NCBI GenBank assembly: GCA_001777915.1
Contig: MFFN01000004.1
Coordinates: forward strand, 124,001 to 188,000
DNA: 64,000 bases
Origin: Candidatus Edwardsbacteria bacterium RifOxyA12_full_54_48
GTDB lineage: Bacteria > Edwardsbacteria > AC1 > EtOH8
Direction: 5' to 3'
The position numbers were made by a program, and so were the translations under genes. Numbering within the stretch: position 1 is the first letter of the stretch; each line of letters starts with the position of its first letter. Shown here piece by piece: positions 33,035-45,811 of this stretch. Below the pieces are notes generated by a model, which worked only from the letters and a program-made list of their open reading frames with translations, made no database searches and was not told where the DNA came from.

Positions 33035-33064
33035 GCGCCCGATAAACCTCCCGGGCGCTTTTTT
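33035..33064 (+). terminator. Intrinsic terminator of terC
   Basis: Arms GCGCCCG and CGGGCGC with a 10-nt loop, followed by TTTTTTATTTTT. Confidence 0.85.
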
Positions 33065-33068
33065 ATTT

Positions 33069-33971
33069 TTACAATGGGGTGGCCCGCACCGGTTTTTCGG
33101 CCACTGTCAGATAGACCCCGGCCAGTATCAGCAACCCGCCGAGAACCTCGAAGGCGGTGGGCATCTGCCTTAAAAAAGCCCAGGCCAGCAGGGCCGAGCC
33201 CACCGGCTCGGTGATGATCAGCATGGCGATCTTGGGGGTGGAGAAATATTTCAGCCCCCAGTTGAAGGTGCTGTGGCCGATCAGTTGCGGGCCCAGGGCC
33301 AGCAGTACGAAGAACAGCCAGGTCCGGCCGTCGAAACCCCATAGCGGAACCCTGAAAACCAGCGAGGCTGCTAACATTATGACGGCGGTGGTTCCGTAGC
33401 ACAGGGTGATATAGGGCAGGATCCCCATCCTGTTGCGCAGGTACCGTCCCACCAGCAGATAGCAGGAGGCCATCACCGCCCCGCCCAGAGCCAGCAGGTT
33501 GCCGAAATTGGCCGGGCCCGAAAGGTCGGACCGGCCGGCGATCAGCCCGCCCCCCAGCAGCACCAGCATTATGGCCAGAAAGATCCTGATGCCTGGTTTC
33601 TCCCGGAACAACAGCCAGCCCAGCAGGCTGACGAACAGCGGATTGGTGGTGACGAATACCACCGAGCTGGCAACCGAGGTGTAGTTCAAGGAATAGATCC
33701 ACAGGATAAAATGCAGGCTTAAGAAAAGCCCGGACAGGGCCGCCCATAAAATATCGGTCCGGCCAAGATGTTTGAAACCCTTTTTTGCCGCGAAGACCGG
33801 CAACAGAAGCAACGAGGCAAATCCCAGCCGGTAAAGAGCGATGGCCAGAGGCGGGGCCTGACAGCTTTTTATAAGCACCGCGGCAAATGATATGGCGGTG
33901 ATGCCGGCCAGCATCACCGGCCAGAGGTACGGGGGCCGGTTTGGTTGTGGAGACATAAATTTATTGCTCAA
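33069..33971 (-). CDS. EamA/DMT-family transporter
   Basis: A 300-residue permease with ten predicted helices in two EamA repeats, as in the drug/metabolite transporter superfamily. SSVVFVTTNPLFVSLLGW and TEPVGSALLAWAFL are the repeat ends usually conserved. The first in-frame start is TTG 33971; ATG 33956 is a possible alternative, and neither has a strong Shine-Dalgarno. It begins 9 bases after the relA stop, so co-transcription with relA is likely. The substrate is unknown. Confidence 0.85.
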   Translation of the reverse strand: MSNKFMSPQPNRPPYLWPVMLAGITAISFAAVLIKSCQAPPLAIALYRLGFASLLLLPVFAAKKGFKHLGRTDILWAALSGLFLSLHFILWIYSLNYTSVASSVVFVTTNPLFVSLLGWLLFREKPGIRIFLAIMLVLLGGGLIAGRSDLSGPANFGNLLALGGAVMASCYLLVGRYLRNRMGILPYITLCYGTTAVIMLAASLVFRVPLWGFDGRTWLFFVLLALGPQLIGHSTFNWGLKYFSTPKIAMLIITEPVGSALLAWAFLRQMPTAFEVLGGLLILAGVYLTVAEKPVRATPL

Positions 33972-33980
33972 GCTGATTCA

Positions 33981-36215
33981 TCATTTCCCCCTGGATAGAA
34001 TCCGGGAAACATTAGATACGTCTTTTATCCGCGACAGCCCGGCCATCAGGTTCTCCAGTTGTTCCCGGGAGCCTATCTCCACCGTGACCCTGATACTGTG
34101 CCGGCTGCTCCTGGTGGAGGACTTGGTGGCCTGGATCCTCAGCTTGGCCTGGTTGATGGCATTGACCACGTCGAACAGCAGGTCCGGACGATCCATGCCC
34201 TCGACATTCAGAATGACGGCATAGGACGATCCCGGCTCCTGTTCCACCCAGCTTACCTTGACCACCCGGTCAGGGCTGGAGGCCAGATTGCGATAGTTGG
34301 GGCAGTCCCGTCGGTGGACCGAGATGCCCTTTCCCAGGGAGATGTAGCCGAACACCTCGTCCCCGAAGATGGGCGAACAGCAGCGGGCAAAGCGCACCGC
34401 CACATTATCCACCCCGGCCATGCCGATCCCCGAAGGACGCTGGTTGATCTTCCTGGCAGGCGGCAGGGAAGCCGCCGGCGTGGCCGGCAGTTCCGGGCTG
34501 ATCAGGGCCTTGATCTTTTTGACCACCGTCCCGGCGGCCAGCTCGCCGTAGCCCACCGATACGAAAAGATCATCCGGCGAAGCGAATTTATAGTGCTCCA
34601 ACAGGGAGCGGATTATCTCGGAATTATCCAGGGCGATCTCCAGCCGGTTTTTCCTGGTCTCCACCAGCAGCGCCTCCCGGCCCAAAGCCACATATTCCGG
34701 CCTTTTTTCCTTTTTGAACCATTGCCGGATCTTGTTCCTGGCGTGGTGGCTGCGCACCACCTTCAGCCAGCCGGCCGAGGGGCTGCTCTGCTTGGAGGTC
34801 AGTATCTCTGCAATGTCGGCGTTGTTGAGCTTGTACTCCAAGGGAACTATCCGGGAGTTGACCTTGGCCCCGATGAAACGGTGGCCCACCTCGGTGTGTA
34901 TCCGGTAGGCAAAATCCAACGGGGTGGAGCCGGCCGGCAGGTCTATCACCTGGCCCTTGGGGGTGAACACGAACACCTCTTTCTGCAGCAGGTCCAGTTT
35001 CAGGTTCTCGATGTACTCCCGGGCATCACGCGACTCCTCTTGCCAGTCCAGCATCCGCCTTATCCAGGGATAGACCTCCCCGGTAAGGTTGATGTCGGTG
35101 CCGGATTTTTTCTCCTTGTAGGCCCAGTGGGCAGCAATGCCGTATTCGTCGATCTGGTGCATCTCGCGGGTCCGGATCTGGACCTCCACCGGCTGGTTGC
35201 CCGGCCCGTAGATGGTGGTATGCAGCGAGCGGTAATTGTTGGATTTGGGCATGGCGATATAATCCTTGAAACGATCCTGAAAAGGCATCCACAGGCTGTG
35301 GATTATCCCCAGCACCTGGTAGCACTCCGGGACGCTGTCCACGATCACCCTTACCGCCAGCAGGTCGTAAATATCGTCGATGTTGCGGCCCTTGTCGTGC
35401 ATCTTGCGGTAGATCCCGTAAAAATGCTTGGGCCGGCCCTCGATGATGAAATCCTTCATCTCGGCCGAGGCCAGGCTGTTCTTCAGGATGGCCTTCATCT
35501 CCGCTATCTGCTTCTCCCTCTCCTGGCGCTTCTGGGTCACCTTTCGGGAGAGCTCCAGATATTCCTCGGGCTCCAGGTAGGAAAGGGCCAGATCCTCCAA
35601 CTGCCATTTGAAATCCCATATTCCCAGCCGGCTGGCTATGGGAGCGAAAACCTCCAGGGTCTCCCGGGCGATCAGCTCCCGTTTTTCCCGGGGCAGCGAA
35701 TTCAGGGTTTTCAGGTTATTCAGCCGGTCGGCCAGTTTTATCAGGATCACCCGGATATCCTTGGCCATGGCCAGAAATATCTTCCTCAGGTTCTCCGCCT
35801 GATGGTCCACCGCCTGCCTGCCTGGCTTGAGGCCGCGGCTCTGCTCCCGGGGCAGGCTGATGGCCGCCAGCTTGGTGACCCCCTCCACCAGATCGGCCAC
35901 CGGCTTTCCGAAGCCGTCGGCGATGCCCTGGTAGCCCACCTCGGTATCCTCCAGAACGTCATGCAGAAGGGCCGCAGCAATGGTGGAGACATCCATCCTG
36001 ATGTCGGCCAGCAACAGGGCCACGGCCAAGGGGTGGACGATAAACTCCTCGCCGGAGGCCCTGGCCTGCCGGTGGTGGGCGGCGCTGGCCATCTGAAAGG
36101 CTTTCTCCAGCACGGCCCAATCCGCCGGGTCCTTATCGTACCGATTAAAGCTCTCTTTCAGCTTGCCGAACATCCTGTCCGGCGTGGGATTATTTCCGAT
36201 ATGGGCTTTGGTCAT
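33981..36215 (-). CDS. relA: Bifunctional (p)ppGpp synthetase/hydrolase (Rel/SpoT)
   Basis: A 744-residue long RSH enzyme that controls the stringent response. The HD hydrolase domain has HHRQARASGEEFIVHP and LLHDVLEDT, so hydrolase activity is expected. The synthetase domain follows (YRSLHTTIYGP, EVQIRTREMHQIDEYG). A TGS domain (VFTPKGQVIDLPAGSTPLDFAY) and a C-terminal ACT domain complete the chain. Both catalytic halves look intact. A consensus-like promoter is 40-60 bases upstream, overlapping the ligA upstream region on the other strand. Confidence 0.94.
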   Translation of the reverse strand: MTKAHIGNNPTPDRMFGKLKESFNRYDKDPADWAVLEKAFQMASAAHHRQARASGEEFIVHPLAVALLLADIRMDVSTIAAALLHDVLEDTEVGYQGIADGFGKPVADLVEGVTKLAAISLPREQSRGLKPGRQAVDHQAENLRKIFLAMAKDIRVILIKLADRLNNLKTLNSLPREKRELIARETLEVFAPIASRLGIWDFKWQLEDLALSYLEPEEYLELSRKVTQKRQEREKQIAEMKAILKNSLASAEMKDFIIEGRPKHFYGIYRKMHDKGRNIDDIYDLLAVRVIVDSVPECYQVLGIIHSLWMPFQDRFKDYIAMPKSNNYRSLHTTIYGPGNQPVEVQIRTREMHQIDEYGIAAHWAYKEKKSGTDINLTGEVYPWIRRMLDWQEESRDAREYIENLKLDLLQKEVFVFTPKGQVIDLPAGSTPLDFAYRIHTEVGHRFIGAKVNSRIVPLEYKLNNADIAEILTSKQSSPSAGWLKVVRSHHARNKIRQWFKKEKRPEYVALGREALLVETRKNRLEIALDNSEIIRSLLEHYKFASPDDLFVSVGYGELAAGTVVKKIKALISPELPATPAASLPPARKINQRPSGIGMAGVDNVAVRFARCCSPIFGDEVFGYISLGKGISVHRRDCPNYRNLASSPDRVVKVSWVEQEPGSSYAVILNVEGMDRPDLLFDVVNAINQAKLRIQATKSSTRSSRHSIRVTVEIGSREQLENLMAGLSRIKDVSNVSRILSRGK

Positions 36216-36253
36216 TATTGCTTCTTTTTAAAATATACGGCTTGACGTGGATT

Positions 36254-36282
36254 ATTATAATGTAGTATCCTAATATCGTCAA
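36254..36282 (-). promoter_or_regulatory. Sigma70-like promoter of relA
   Basis: TTGACG (36282-36277), 17 bp and TATAAT (36259-36254) on the minus strand. A leader of about 30 nt results. On the plus strand a weaker ligA promoter (TTGACG 36242-36247, TAGTAT 36263-36268, 15 bp) overlaps it. Confidence 0.75.
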
Positions 36283-36293
36283 GGCAAATGTAA

Positions 36294-39571
<3,278 letters not shown>

Positions 39572-39585
39572 ACAGATTACAAGAT

Positions 39586-39627
39586 CAACAAAAATGGCAG
39601 GAGAAATTTCTCCTGCCATTTTTGTTG
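39586..39627. terminator. Bidirectional terminator between guaD and the lipoprotein gene
   Basis: A perfect 21-bp palindrome whose arms end in A- and T-runs, so it can terminate both the plus-strand ligA-guaD and the minus-strand lipoprotein gene. Confidence 0.85.
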
Positions 39628-39640
39628 TTTAGACGAGCCT

Positions 39641-40456
39641 TTACTTTTTTGAGTCAAAGGTATGCTGGATAGCCCAGTTTTCCGACAGCAGGGTGTAGTA
39701 TCCGCGCGGGCTGACGCCGTCGGCGTAGAAATGCATCCGGCAGAACTCGACCCCTCCGGCCGATACCTTGCCGTCGCCCGAACCATCGGCGATCAGGGTG
39801 ATCTCGCCGGTAATGGCGGCCATGACATATCCGGTTGTTACCGCCACCGGGTAGGTGCCGGAGTAGACGAAGTGGCCGCTGTGGTCGTTGACCCCGACGT
39901 TGTCAAAATTCATGTGCCAGTAGTAGCCATAGTTAACCCCGAGCACATAATAGGGGATGTCATACTTCCACAGGCCGTGCACGGTATTCGGCTTGGTCTG
40001 CCAGCCGATGGTATAGTAATAGGTGAAGTTGTAGGCGGTGGTGTCAAGCCACTCGTACTTGAATTCAAGGCTGTCGGGGTTGACGACCAGGGTATCGCTC
40101 CAAGGGTCCGGCATCAGGTGGACGCCCCACCGGTACTGGGCGCTGAAAGTCTGCCACCACCAGTGGGTCGCAGTATCATAATGCCAGCTAGTGTCGGGCG
40201 GGTTCTTAACGCCGTCATTCTGGGCAGAAGTCAGGGAGAAGCCGCCGCCGCTAAGCATGTCCATGTTACCCTGCACTTGTTCAACACCGGCTAAGGTTTG
40301 GGTCGCCGCTAAGTCGCCTACCGTGGCTTCCTGTGCAGCAGGAATCGTGGTAGCGGTGGTGGTCGGAGTTTCGGTAGGAGTATCCTTGCTGCAGCCGAAG
40401 CTGATCGTCAGGAGCAATACCGCCGACAGGGACAGGAAGATCTTCAGTGCCTTCAT
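39641..40456 (-). CDS. Hypothetical lipoprotein
   Basis: A 271-residue protein with a lipoprotein signal (MKALKIFLSLSAVLLLTI, lipobox ISFGC). A Thr/Pro-rich linker follows (TPTETPTTTATTIP). The mature part is rich in Trp and Tyr and looks beta-structured. It contains no motif that I recognise. ATG 40456 is used because AAGGAG precedes it and it starts the signal. It is probably anchored in the outer or inner membrane. Confidence 0.7.
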   Translation of the reverse strand: MKALKIFLSLSAVLLLTISFGCSKDTPTETPTTTATTIPAAQEATVGDLAATQTLAGVEQVQGNMDMLSGGGFSLTSAQNDGVKNPPDTSWHYDTATHWWWQTFSAQYRWGVHLMPDPWSDTLVVNPDSLEFKYEWLDTTAYNFTYYYTIGWQTKPNTVHGLWKYDIPYYVLGVNYGYYWHMNFDNVGVNDHSGHFVYSGTYPVAVTTGYVMAAITGEITLIADGSGDGKVSAGGVEFCRMHFYADGVSPRGYYTLLSENWAIQHTFDSKK

Positions 40457-40509
40457 TTTTTCTCCTTTATAATGGTTGATCATTCTTTTTATATTCTGTA
40501 AATAGGATA

Positions 40510-41145
40510 TCAGATTATTTTGAAGCTGTCAAGCAGCTTTTTAATCTGCTTTTTATTCATTTTTCTGGCCCCGCCCAGCTGTCCGGCCGCCAGCATTATC
40601 CTGGCCAGGTGTTCCACCCTCTCCATCCGGTGCAAAGCTTCGGTGATATCCTGGCCAACGGTCAACACCCCGTGATTGGCCAGCAAAATGGCATTATGCT
40701 TTTTGATATATGGCGCTATGGATCTGGGCACCTCATCGGTGGAGGGGGTGGCGTATTTTGCCAGGGGAACCGGCCCCACGGTCAATATTACTTCCGGCAG
40801 GACCGGATCGGTCAGGGATATTCCGGCCGTGGCGAAACCGGTGGCCGCCGGGGGATGGGCGTGCACCACCGCTTTTATATCGGGACGCATCCGGTAGGCG
40901 TACAGGTGCATCTTTATCTCGGAGGAGGGCCTCCCTCTCCCGGCCAGCGTTTTTCCCTCGAGATTGCATATCAAAAGCTGTGATCCTTTGATCTCGCCCT
41001 TGGACAGCATCGACGGGGTGATCATTATTCCGCCGCCATCAAGCCTGGCTGAAACATTACCATCGGTGGCCGCCACAAAACCCAGTTGATCCAACCGTTG
41101 ACAGCATTTTACCATCTGTTGCCGCAAGCTATTCTGATAGGCCAT
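40510..41145 (-). CDS. Class II aldolase/adducin-family protein (fuculose-phosphate aldolase-like)
   Basis: A 211-residue zinc aldolase. Zinc histidines are in VVHAHPPAATGFA (HxH) and LLANHGVLTVG; the Glu in GRPSSEIKMHLYAYR is the catalytic acid. TDGNVSARL is the phosphate-binding segment. Family members cleave fuculose- or rhamnulose-1-phosphate or act on ribulose-5-phosphate-like substrates. The substrate here is unknown. It lies 15 bases downstream of the ABC exporter gene and may be co-transcribed. Confidence 0.88.
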   Translation of the reverse strand: MAYQNSLRQQMVKCCQRLDQLGFVAATDGNVSARLDGGGIMITPSMLSKGEIKGSQLLICNLEGKTLAGRGRPSSEIKMHLYAYRMRPDIKAVVHAHPPAATGFATAGISLTDPVLPEVILTVGPVPLAKYATPSTDEVPRSIAPYIKKHNAILLANHGVLTVGQDITEALHRMERVEHLARIMLAAGQLGGARKMNKKQIKKLLDSFKII

Positions 41146-41160
41146 GTCCTTATACTCCCA

Positions 41161-43260
41161 TTAATTTGGTTCTCCGCCCAGCTGAAGCTGGTATAGACTG
41201 TGGTACAGGCCTCGTTTCTTCAAAAGCTCCTGATGGCTGCCGCTCTCCCGGATCTCGCCCTTGTGGATCACATAGATCCTATCCACATGCTTTATGGTGG
41301 ATAGTCGATGGGCGATAACTATGGAGGTGCGTCCCTGCATCAGCTTGGCCAGGGCATCTTGGATCAGTTTCTCGGTGGGGGTGTCTATGTTGGCGGTGGC
41401 CTCGTCCAGCACCAGCACCGGGGGATCGAAGGCCAAAGCCCGGGCAAAGGACAGCAGCTGGCGCTCCCCCACCGACAGGGTCACCCCCCGCTCCTTGACC
41501 TCCTCTCCGTATTGGCCGGGAAAACGCTCGATAAAGGTGTCGGCATGGACCTGCCGGGAGATATCGACCACTTCTTGATCGCTCAGCGGTTTGTTCAGGC
41601 GGATGTTGCCCTTGATGTCTCCGGAGAACAGGAACACATCCTGCATCACCACCCCCAACGAGGAGCGCAGCTTCTGGATATCCATCTTCCGGATATCCAC
41701 CCCGTCCAGCAGGATCTGCCCGCTTTTGATGTCGTACAGCCTGGCGATCAGGTTGATGATGGTGGTCTTGCCCGAACCGGTGGCGCCCACAAAGGCTATC
41801 CTCTCCCCCGGCGATACCTTAAAGGTAACATTCTTCAGCACCGGCTCGCCGGGGACATACTCAAAAATGACATCTTTGAATTCTATCTCCCCTTTGGGCC
41901 GGCCGATATCCACCGGTTTTTCAGCCAAGCTGATCCCTGAAGGTTCGTCCAGCAATTGAAACACTCTCTCCGAGGAGGCCATGGCCGACTGCAGAACGGT
42001 ATAACTTTCGGTCAGCTCCTGGATGGGCCGGAAGAACATCCGCAGATAGGTGGTGAAGGCCACCAGGGTCCCCAAGGACAGGTTGCTGGCCATCACCTTG
42101 CCGCCGCCGTAATAGATTATCAGGGCCAGTCCCACCGCCGATATTATCTCCACCATCGGACGGAAGAACGACATCACCAACACTTCCTGCAGGGAGCTCT
42201 TTAGATAGTCGTCGTTGATGTTCCCGAAGCGGCGGATGTTCTCTTTTTCCCTCTGGAATATCTGGATCACCCTAATCCCGCTGAGATTCTCCTGCAGGGT
42301 GGCGTTGAGCCGGGCCAGCCGCACCCGGATATTGCGATAGATGTCCCGGGCCTTGATCCTGAAGAAGATGGTCCACACCGCGATCAACGGTATCGTCAGG
42401 TAGGCCACCAGCGACAGTTTGACGTCCAGCAGGAGCATCATGGCCATCAGGGCCAGCACCAGCAGGACATCCCGGAACAGCTGGGCGAATACCGAGACGA
42501 AGGCCTCGTTGATGGCATCCACATCGTTGGTGGCCCGGGTCACCAGGCGGCCCACCGGATTGCGGTCGAAGAACGACATGTCTATGGATTGCAGCTTGGC
42601 GAATATCCTCTCCCTGAGGGAGTGCATGAACCTCTGTCCCACCAGCTGGACCAGTATTATCTGCACAAAATTCAGCCCGAAACTTATCACCAACAGCACC
42701 AGGAACAACATCCCGAAATCAAGCACCCCCTTGATGTCCCGCTGGCGCAGAACGGCGATCTTGGCAGGGGAAAGGGTTTTCAACTGGTCATATTTTATAA
42801 GGTACAGATCGCCGTATTTCTGGAATAAAGCACCGCTGCCCTTGGCTGCCTCAACGGCTCTTTGTGTCTGATCGCTGCCGTCGGACACCAAGTAATAATA
42901 GCTGGCCTTTTCAAGCCGGCCCTGCTTCTCCCAGCTCCCCGCCCGATACTGCTGCTCCCGCCCCAGCCTGGCTACATCCACCAAAACCGTGTCTCCGGCC
43001 AGGCGAAAGGTGCCCGGTATCTCCTGGGTGGTCACCATCTTTCTGCCCGAAACCTTTATATAGCGGTCGATGGCCTCTTTGGTGATATAAGGCAGGACCA
43101 GCTCGAAGGCGGTCACTACAATCAACACCATGATGGCCAGGGCAATGTGCCACCGGTATGGCCGCATCAGCCACAGAAGGCGCTTCACCAATTTGGCGTC
43201 GTAGATATTCCCCAGGGCCGATTCCTCGGCAAACTCGTTATGTTGGTTGTGATCGGACAT
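41161..43260 (-). CDS. ABC exporter half-transporter, consensus-Walker-B partner
   Basis: A 699-residue permease-ATPase fusion. The six-helix domain contains an insertion of about 110 residues between the first two helices (about 66-178), probably extracytoplasmic. The ATPase has Walker A GATGSGKTT, Walker B with catalytic Glu (VLVLDEATANID) and H-loop AHRLS. Its signature is LSVGERQ instead of LSGGQ. The gene at 43906-45654 has the reciprocal pattern, so the two form a heterodimeric exporter like BmrCD or TM287/288. Substrate is unknown; lipids or drugs are usual. Confidence 0.9.
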   Translation of the reverse strand: MSDHNQHNEFAEESALGNIYDAKLVKRLLWLMRPYRWHIALAIMVLIVVTAFELVLPYITKEAIDRYIKVSGRKMVTTQEIPGTFRLAGDTVLVDVARLGREQQYRAGSWEKQGRLEKASYYYLVSDGSDQTQRAVEAAKGSGALFQKYGDLYLIKYDQLKTLSPAKIAVLRQRDIKGVLDFGMLFLVLLVISFGLNFVQIILVQLVGQRFMHSLRERIFAKLQSIDMSFFDRNPVGRLVTRATNDVDAINEAFVSVFAQLFRDVLLVLALMAMMLLLDVKLSLVAYLTIPLIAVWTIFFRIKARDIYRNIRVRLARLNATLQENLSGIRVIQIFQREKENIRRFGNINDDYLKSSLQEVLVMSFFRPMVEIISAVGLALIIYYGGGKVMASNLSLGTLVAFTTYLRMFFRPIQELTESYTVLQSAMASSERVFQLLDEPSGISLAEKPVDIGRPKGEIEFKDVIFEYVPGEPVLKNVTFKVSPGERIAFVGATGSGKTTIINLIARLYDIKSGQILLDGVDIRKMDIQKLRSSLGVVMQDVFLFSGDIKGNIRLNKPLSDQEVVDISRQVHADTFIERFPGQYGEEVKERGVTLSVGERQLLSFARALAFDPPVLVLDEATANIDTPTEKLIQDALAKLMQGRTSIVIAHRLSTIKHVDRIYVIHKGEIRESGSHQELLKKRGLYHSLYQLQLGGEPN

Positions 43261-43290
43261 CAGCAGATCGTTTCAAATGGAAATCAACGA

Positions 43291-43830
43291 TTAGAAATTT
43301 CCGATCTCGATATCGGTGATGGTCATCGGCTCAACCGGTTTGTCATTGGCCTTGGTCTTGGCCCCGGCGATGGCGTCCAGCACCTCAAAGCCCTGATACA
43401 TCTGGCCGAAAACGGTATAGCCCTCGGCCGGCCCTCCGTCCGTTGGGTGGTCCAGGAAAGGAACCCCCTTGGCCGGATGGACGATGAAGAACTGTGACCC
43501 GATGCTGTTTGGCAGGCTGGTCTTGGCATAGGACAGGGCCCCCCGGATGTGGCTCAGGTCGGGATGATACTGGTCGCCGATGGTGGTGCCGGGCCCTTTG
43601 TGGGAGTGGCCGCCGGTGCCGTTCTTGTTGGTAAAATCCCCGCCCTGGACCATAAAATCCTTGATGATGCGGTGAAATGGCACATCCTTATATCTGCCGG
43701 CCCGGGCCAGCTCGGTGAAATTCTTGACCCCCTCGGTTATCAATTTGTCAAACAGGCGAAAATGCATCTCTCCCTGGTTGGTTTTGATGACGGCGATCAG
43801 GTCGCCTTTCTGGGGCATCTCTTTCTGCAT
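43291..43830 (-). CDS. Cyclophilin-type peptidyl-prolyl isomerase
   Basis: A 179-residue PPIase that speeds proline isomerisation. The active-site Arg and Phe lie in PFHRIIKDFMVQGGDFT; GSQFFIVHP and VFGQMYQG are conserved. No signal peptide is seen, so it is cytoplasmic. It is encoded between the two ABC exporter halves on the same strand, an uncommon position. Confidence 0.93.
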   Translation of the reverse strand: MQKEMPQKGDLIAVIKTNQGEMHFRLFDKLITEGVKNFTELARAGRYKDVPFHRIIKDFMVQGGDFTNKNGTGGHSHKGPGTTIGDQYHPDLSHIRGALSYAKTSLPNSIGSQFFIVHPAKGVPFLDHPTDGGPAEGYTVFGQMYQGFEVLDAIAGAKTKANDKPVEPMTITDIEIGNF

Positions 43831-43905
43831 TTATATCTCCTTAAATTTATAGTGATCTGTTTCAAGGTGACCAGCACATTAGTGGTAATTATATGATTAT
43901 ACTTT

Positions 43906-45654
43906 TTATTTCGTTGCCAGCTCCCGTTCCAACTGCTGTAGCTTGTACATCTCGTAATATTTTCCTTTAAGGGCCAACAACTCCTGGTGATTCCCCTGCT
44001 CGGCTATCTGGCCCTGTTCCAGCACTATTACAAAATCGGCATCCTGGATGGCAAAGATGCGATGTGAGATGACGATGGCCGTGCGTTTTGAGAACTCCGC
44101 TGATAGCTGATTCAATATCCGTCGTTCGGTATCGGCGTCCACTGCCGACAGGGCGTCGTCCAATATCAATATCGGCCGGTCCATCAGCAGGGCCCGGGCC
44201 AGGGCCACCCTTTGTTTCTGCCCTCCGGATAGGGTCACCCCCCGCTCGCCCACCACCGTTTGGTAGCCCCTGGGAAAGGAACTGATCTCCTCGTGAATCG
44301 CCGCGATCCGGGCCGCTTTTTCCAACTCGGGGGAATCCTTCATCTCCGGGCGGCCGAAAGAGATGTTCTCCCTGATGGTGTCGGAGAATAAAAAACTGTC
44401 CTGGGGAACAAAGGCCACCTGGCCCCGCAATGATTCCATGGAATAATCGGAGATGTTCCGTCCATCCAAAAATATCTTCCCGCTTTGGTGCTGGTACAAT
44501 CTCAGAATTAAATTAACTATGGTGGATTTTCCCGAACCAATGGCGCCGGTTATGCCTATCAATTGTTGCGGCTCTATTTTCAGGGATATCTCCTTCAGGG
44601 CCGGCCGGGACTTCCCGTTATGAAAAAAGCTGACGTTCTTAAATTCCAGCCGGCCCTGGGCTCTTTCAAGCCTTTGACATCCCGGCTGGTCGGCGATCTC
44701 GGTCCTGGTGGCAAAGATCCGGTTGAGCCTCCCCTGCGAGGCGGCCCCGCGTTGGAACACGTTGATGGCCTGTCCGATGGCGATCATCGGCCAGATAAGT
44801 ATTCCCAGATAGGCCGAGAAGGCCACGAACTCGCCCAGAGAAACACTGCCGAATATCACCAGGTTCCCCCCGGCCAGGAATGTTATTCCCTGGGAGAGCG
44901 AGGCGATGAACATTATGATCGGAAAAAAAGCGCCCCATACTTTGACCAGCTTCATGTTCTTGGCATAATAATCCCGGCTGGATTCCCGAAACTGCTGTTT
45001 CTCCGGCTCCTCCTGCACGAAGAACTTTACCACCCGGATGCCGGAGATATTTTCCCGCACCCTTTCGGTAAGCTCCGAGAAGGAGGCCTGTACCTGCTCA
45101 AAACGTTTCCTGATCATCTGCCCGAAAAAGGCCACCACCAGGCTTAAGAAAGGAAGTGGGATCAGGGCGTACAGCGACAGCCGGGGGGAGATATGGAACA
45201 TCATATAGAGGGAGGCTATGCCCAGCACCACGATGTCGGTCAGTATCACCATTCCGAAGCCCAGGGCCATCCGAACGGCGTTGATATCATTGGTGGCGTG
45301 GGCCATCAGGTCGCCGGTCTTGTGTTCGTCAAAGAATGAAAAATCCAGGAACGCCAGGTGTGAAAAAAAATCCTGGCGCAGTTCCCGCTCTATGCGGCGG
45401 GCCGAACCGATGATGAAGTATCTCCAGAAGAAGCGCCCCGCACCCATCCCCAGGGCAATGGCAATTACCCACCAGCCATATGTCATTATCAATGACAGCG
45501 TGGCGGTGCCGCCGGCCAGGGCATCGATGGTCAGCTTCAGCACCTGTGGAATGAATAACTGCAGGATGTCAACCAAGATCAGGGCCAGCAGACCGGCCAT
45601 GATCTTCCACTTGTGGCGGCCGACGTATTTTTTGAGTTTTATCAGTTCTTTCAT
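43906..45654 (-). CDS. ABC exporter half-transporter, degenerate-Walker-B partner
   Basis: A 582-residue six-helix plus ATPase protein. Walker A is GAIGSGKST and the signature is the consensus LSGGQKQR. Walker B has Asp at the catalytic position (ILILDDALSAVD), and the H-loop is SHRI. It should pair with the product of 41161-43260. The consensus ATP site would then combine this LSGGQ with the partner's Walker B Glu, and the other site would be degenerate. It is first in its operon, behind a strong promoter. Confidence 0.92.
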   Translation of the reverse strand: MKELIKLKKYVGRHKWKIMAGLLALILVDILQLFIPQVLKLTIDALAGGTATLSLIMTYGWWVIAIALGMGAGRFFWRYFIIGSARRIERELRQDFFSHLAFLDFSFFDEHKTGDLMAHATNDINAVRMALGFGMVILTDIVVLGIASLYMMFHISPRLSLYALIPLPFLSLVVAFFGQMIRKRFEQVQASFSELTERVRENISGIRVVKFFVQEEPEKQQFRESSRDYYAKNMKLVKVWGAFFPIIMFIASLSQGITFLAGGNLVIFGSVSLGEFVAFSAYLGILIWPMIAIGQAINVFQRGAASQGRLNRIFATRTEIADQPGCQRLERAQGRLEFKNVSFFHNGKSRPALKEISLKIEPQQLIGITGAIGSGKSTIVNLILRLYQHQSGKIFLDGRNISDYSMESLRGQVAFVPQDSFLFSDTIRENISFGRPEMKDSPELEKAARIAAIHEEISSFPRGYQTVVGERGVTLSGGQKQRVALARALLMDRPILILDDALSAVDADTERRILNQLSAEFSKRTAIVISHRIFAIQDADFVIVLEQGQIAEQGNHQELLALKGKYYEMYKLQQLERELATK

Positions 45655-45688
45655 TTACAACGACCTGAAGATAAAGGCATGAATTGAC

Positions 45689-45718
45689 ATTATAAGTTAT
45701 ATCAAATTGCAAAGTCAA
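45689..45718 (-). promoter_or_regulatory. Sigma70-like promoter of the ABC exporter-cyclophilin operon
   Basis: TTGACT (45718-45713), 18 bp and TATAAT (45694-45689), leader about 28 nt. Confidence 0.75.
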
Positions 45719-45760
45719 GCGGACATCCGCCCGGGACCGGAGGCAGTAACGAAAACAACA

Positions 45761-45787
45761 AAGCGCCCCGGCATAACCGGGGCGCTT
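45761..45787 (-). terminator. Terminator of the Lys-rich micro-gene pair
   Basis: Arms AAGCGCCCCGG and CCGGGGCGCTT (11 bp, perfect) with a 5-nt loop; the minus strand continues with TTGTTGTTTTC. It is 24 bases after the second micro-gene's stop. Confidence 0.8.
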
Positions 45788-45811
45788 GAGCACACCTGAT
45801 TTTTCAATCAG

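Noticed and set aside
34059-36245. Plus-strand open frame of 728 codons
   Set aside because: It is antisense to relA, whose domains are complete; the long frame follows from GC-rich codon bias.
43831-43905. Possible tRNA or small RNA in gaps between minus-strand genes
   Set aside because: No cloverleaf or T-loop sequence (GTTCRANYC with matching stems) was found here or in other gaps by eye.
45569-45793. Minus-strand open frame of 74 codons upstream of the ABC gene
   Set aside because: It overlaps the promoter, the terminator and the start of the real gene in another frame; no conserved sequence.
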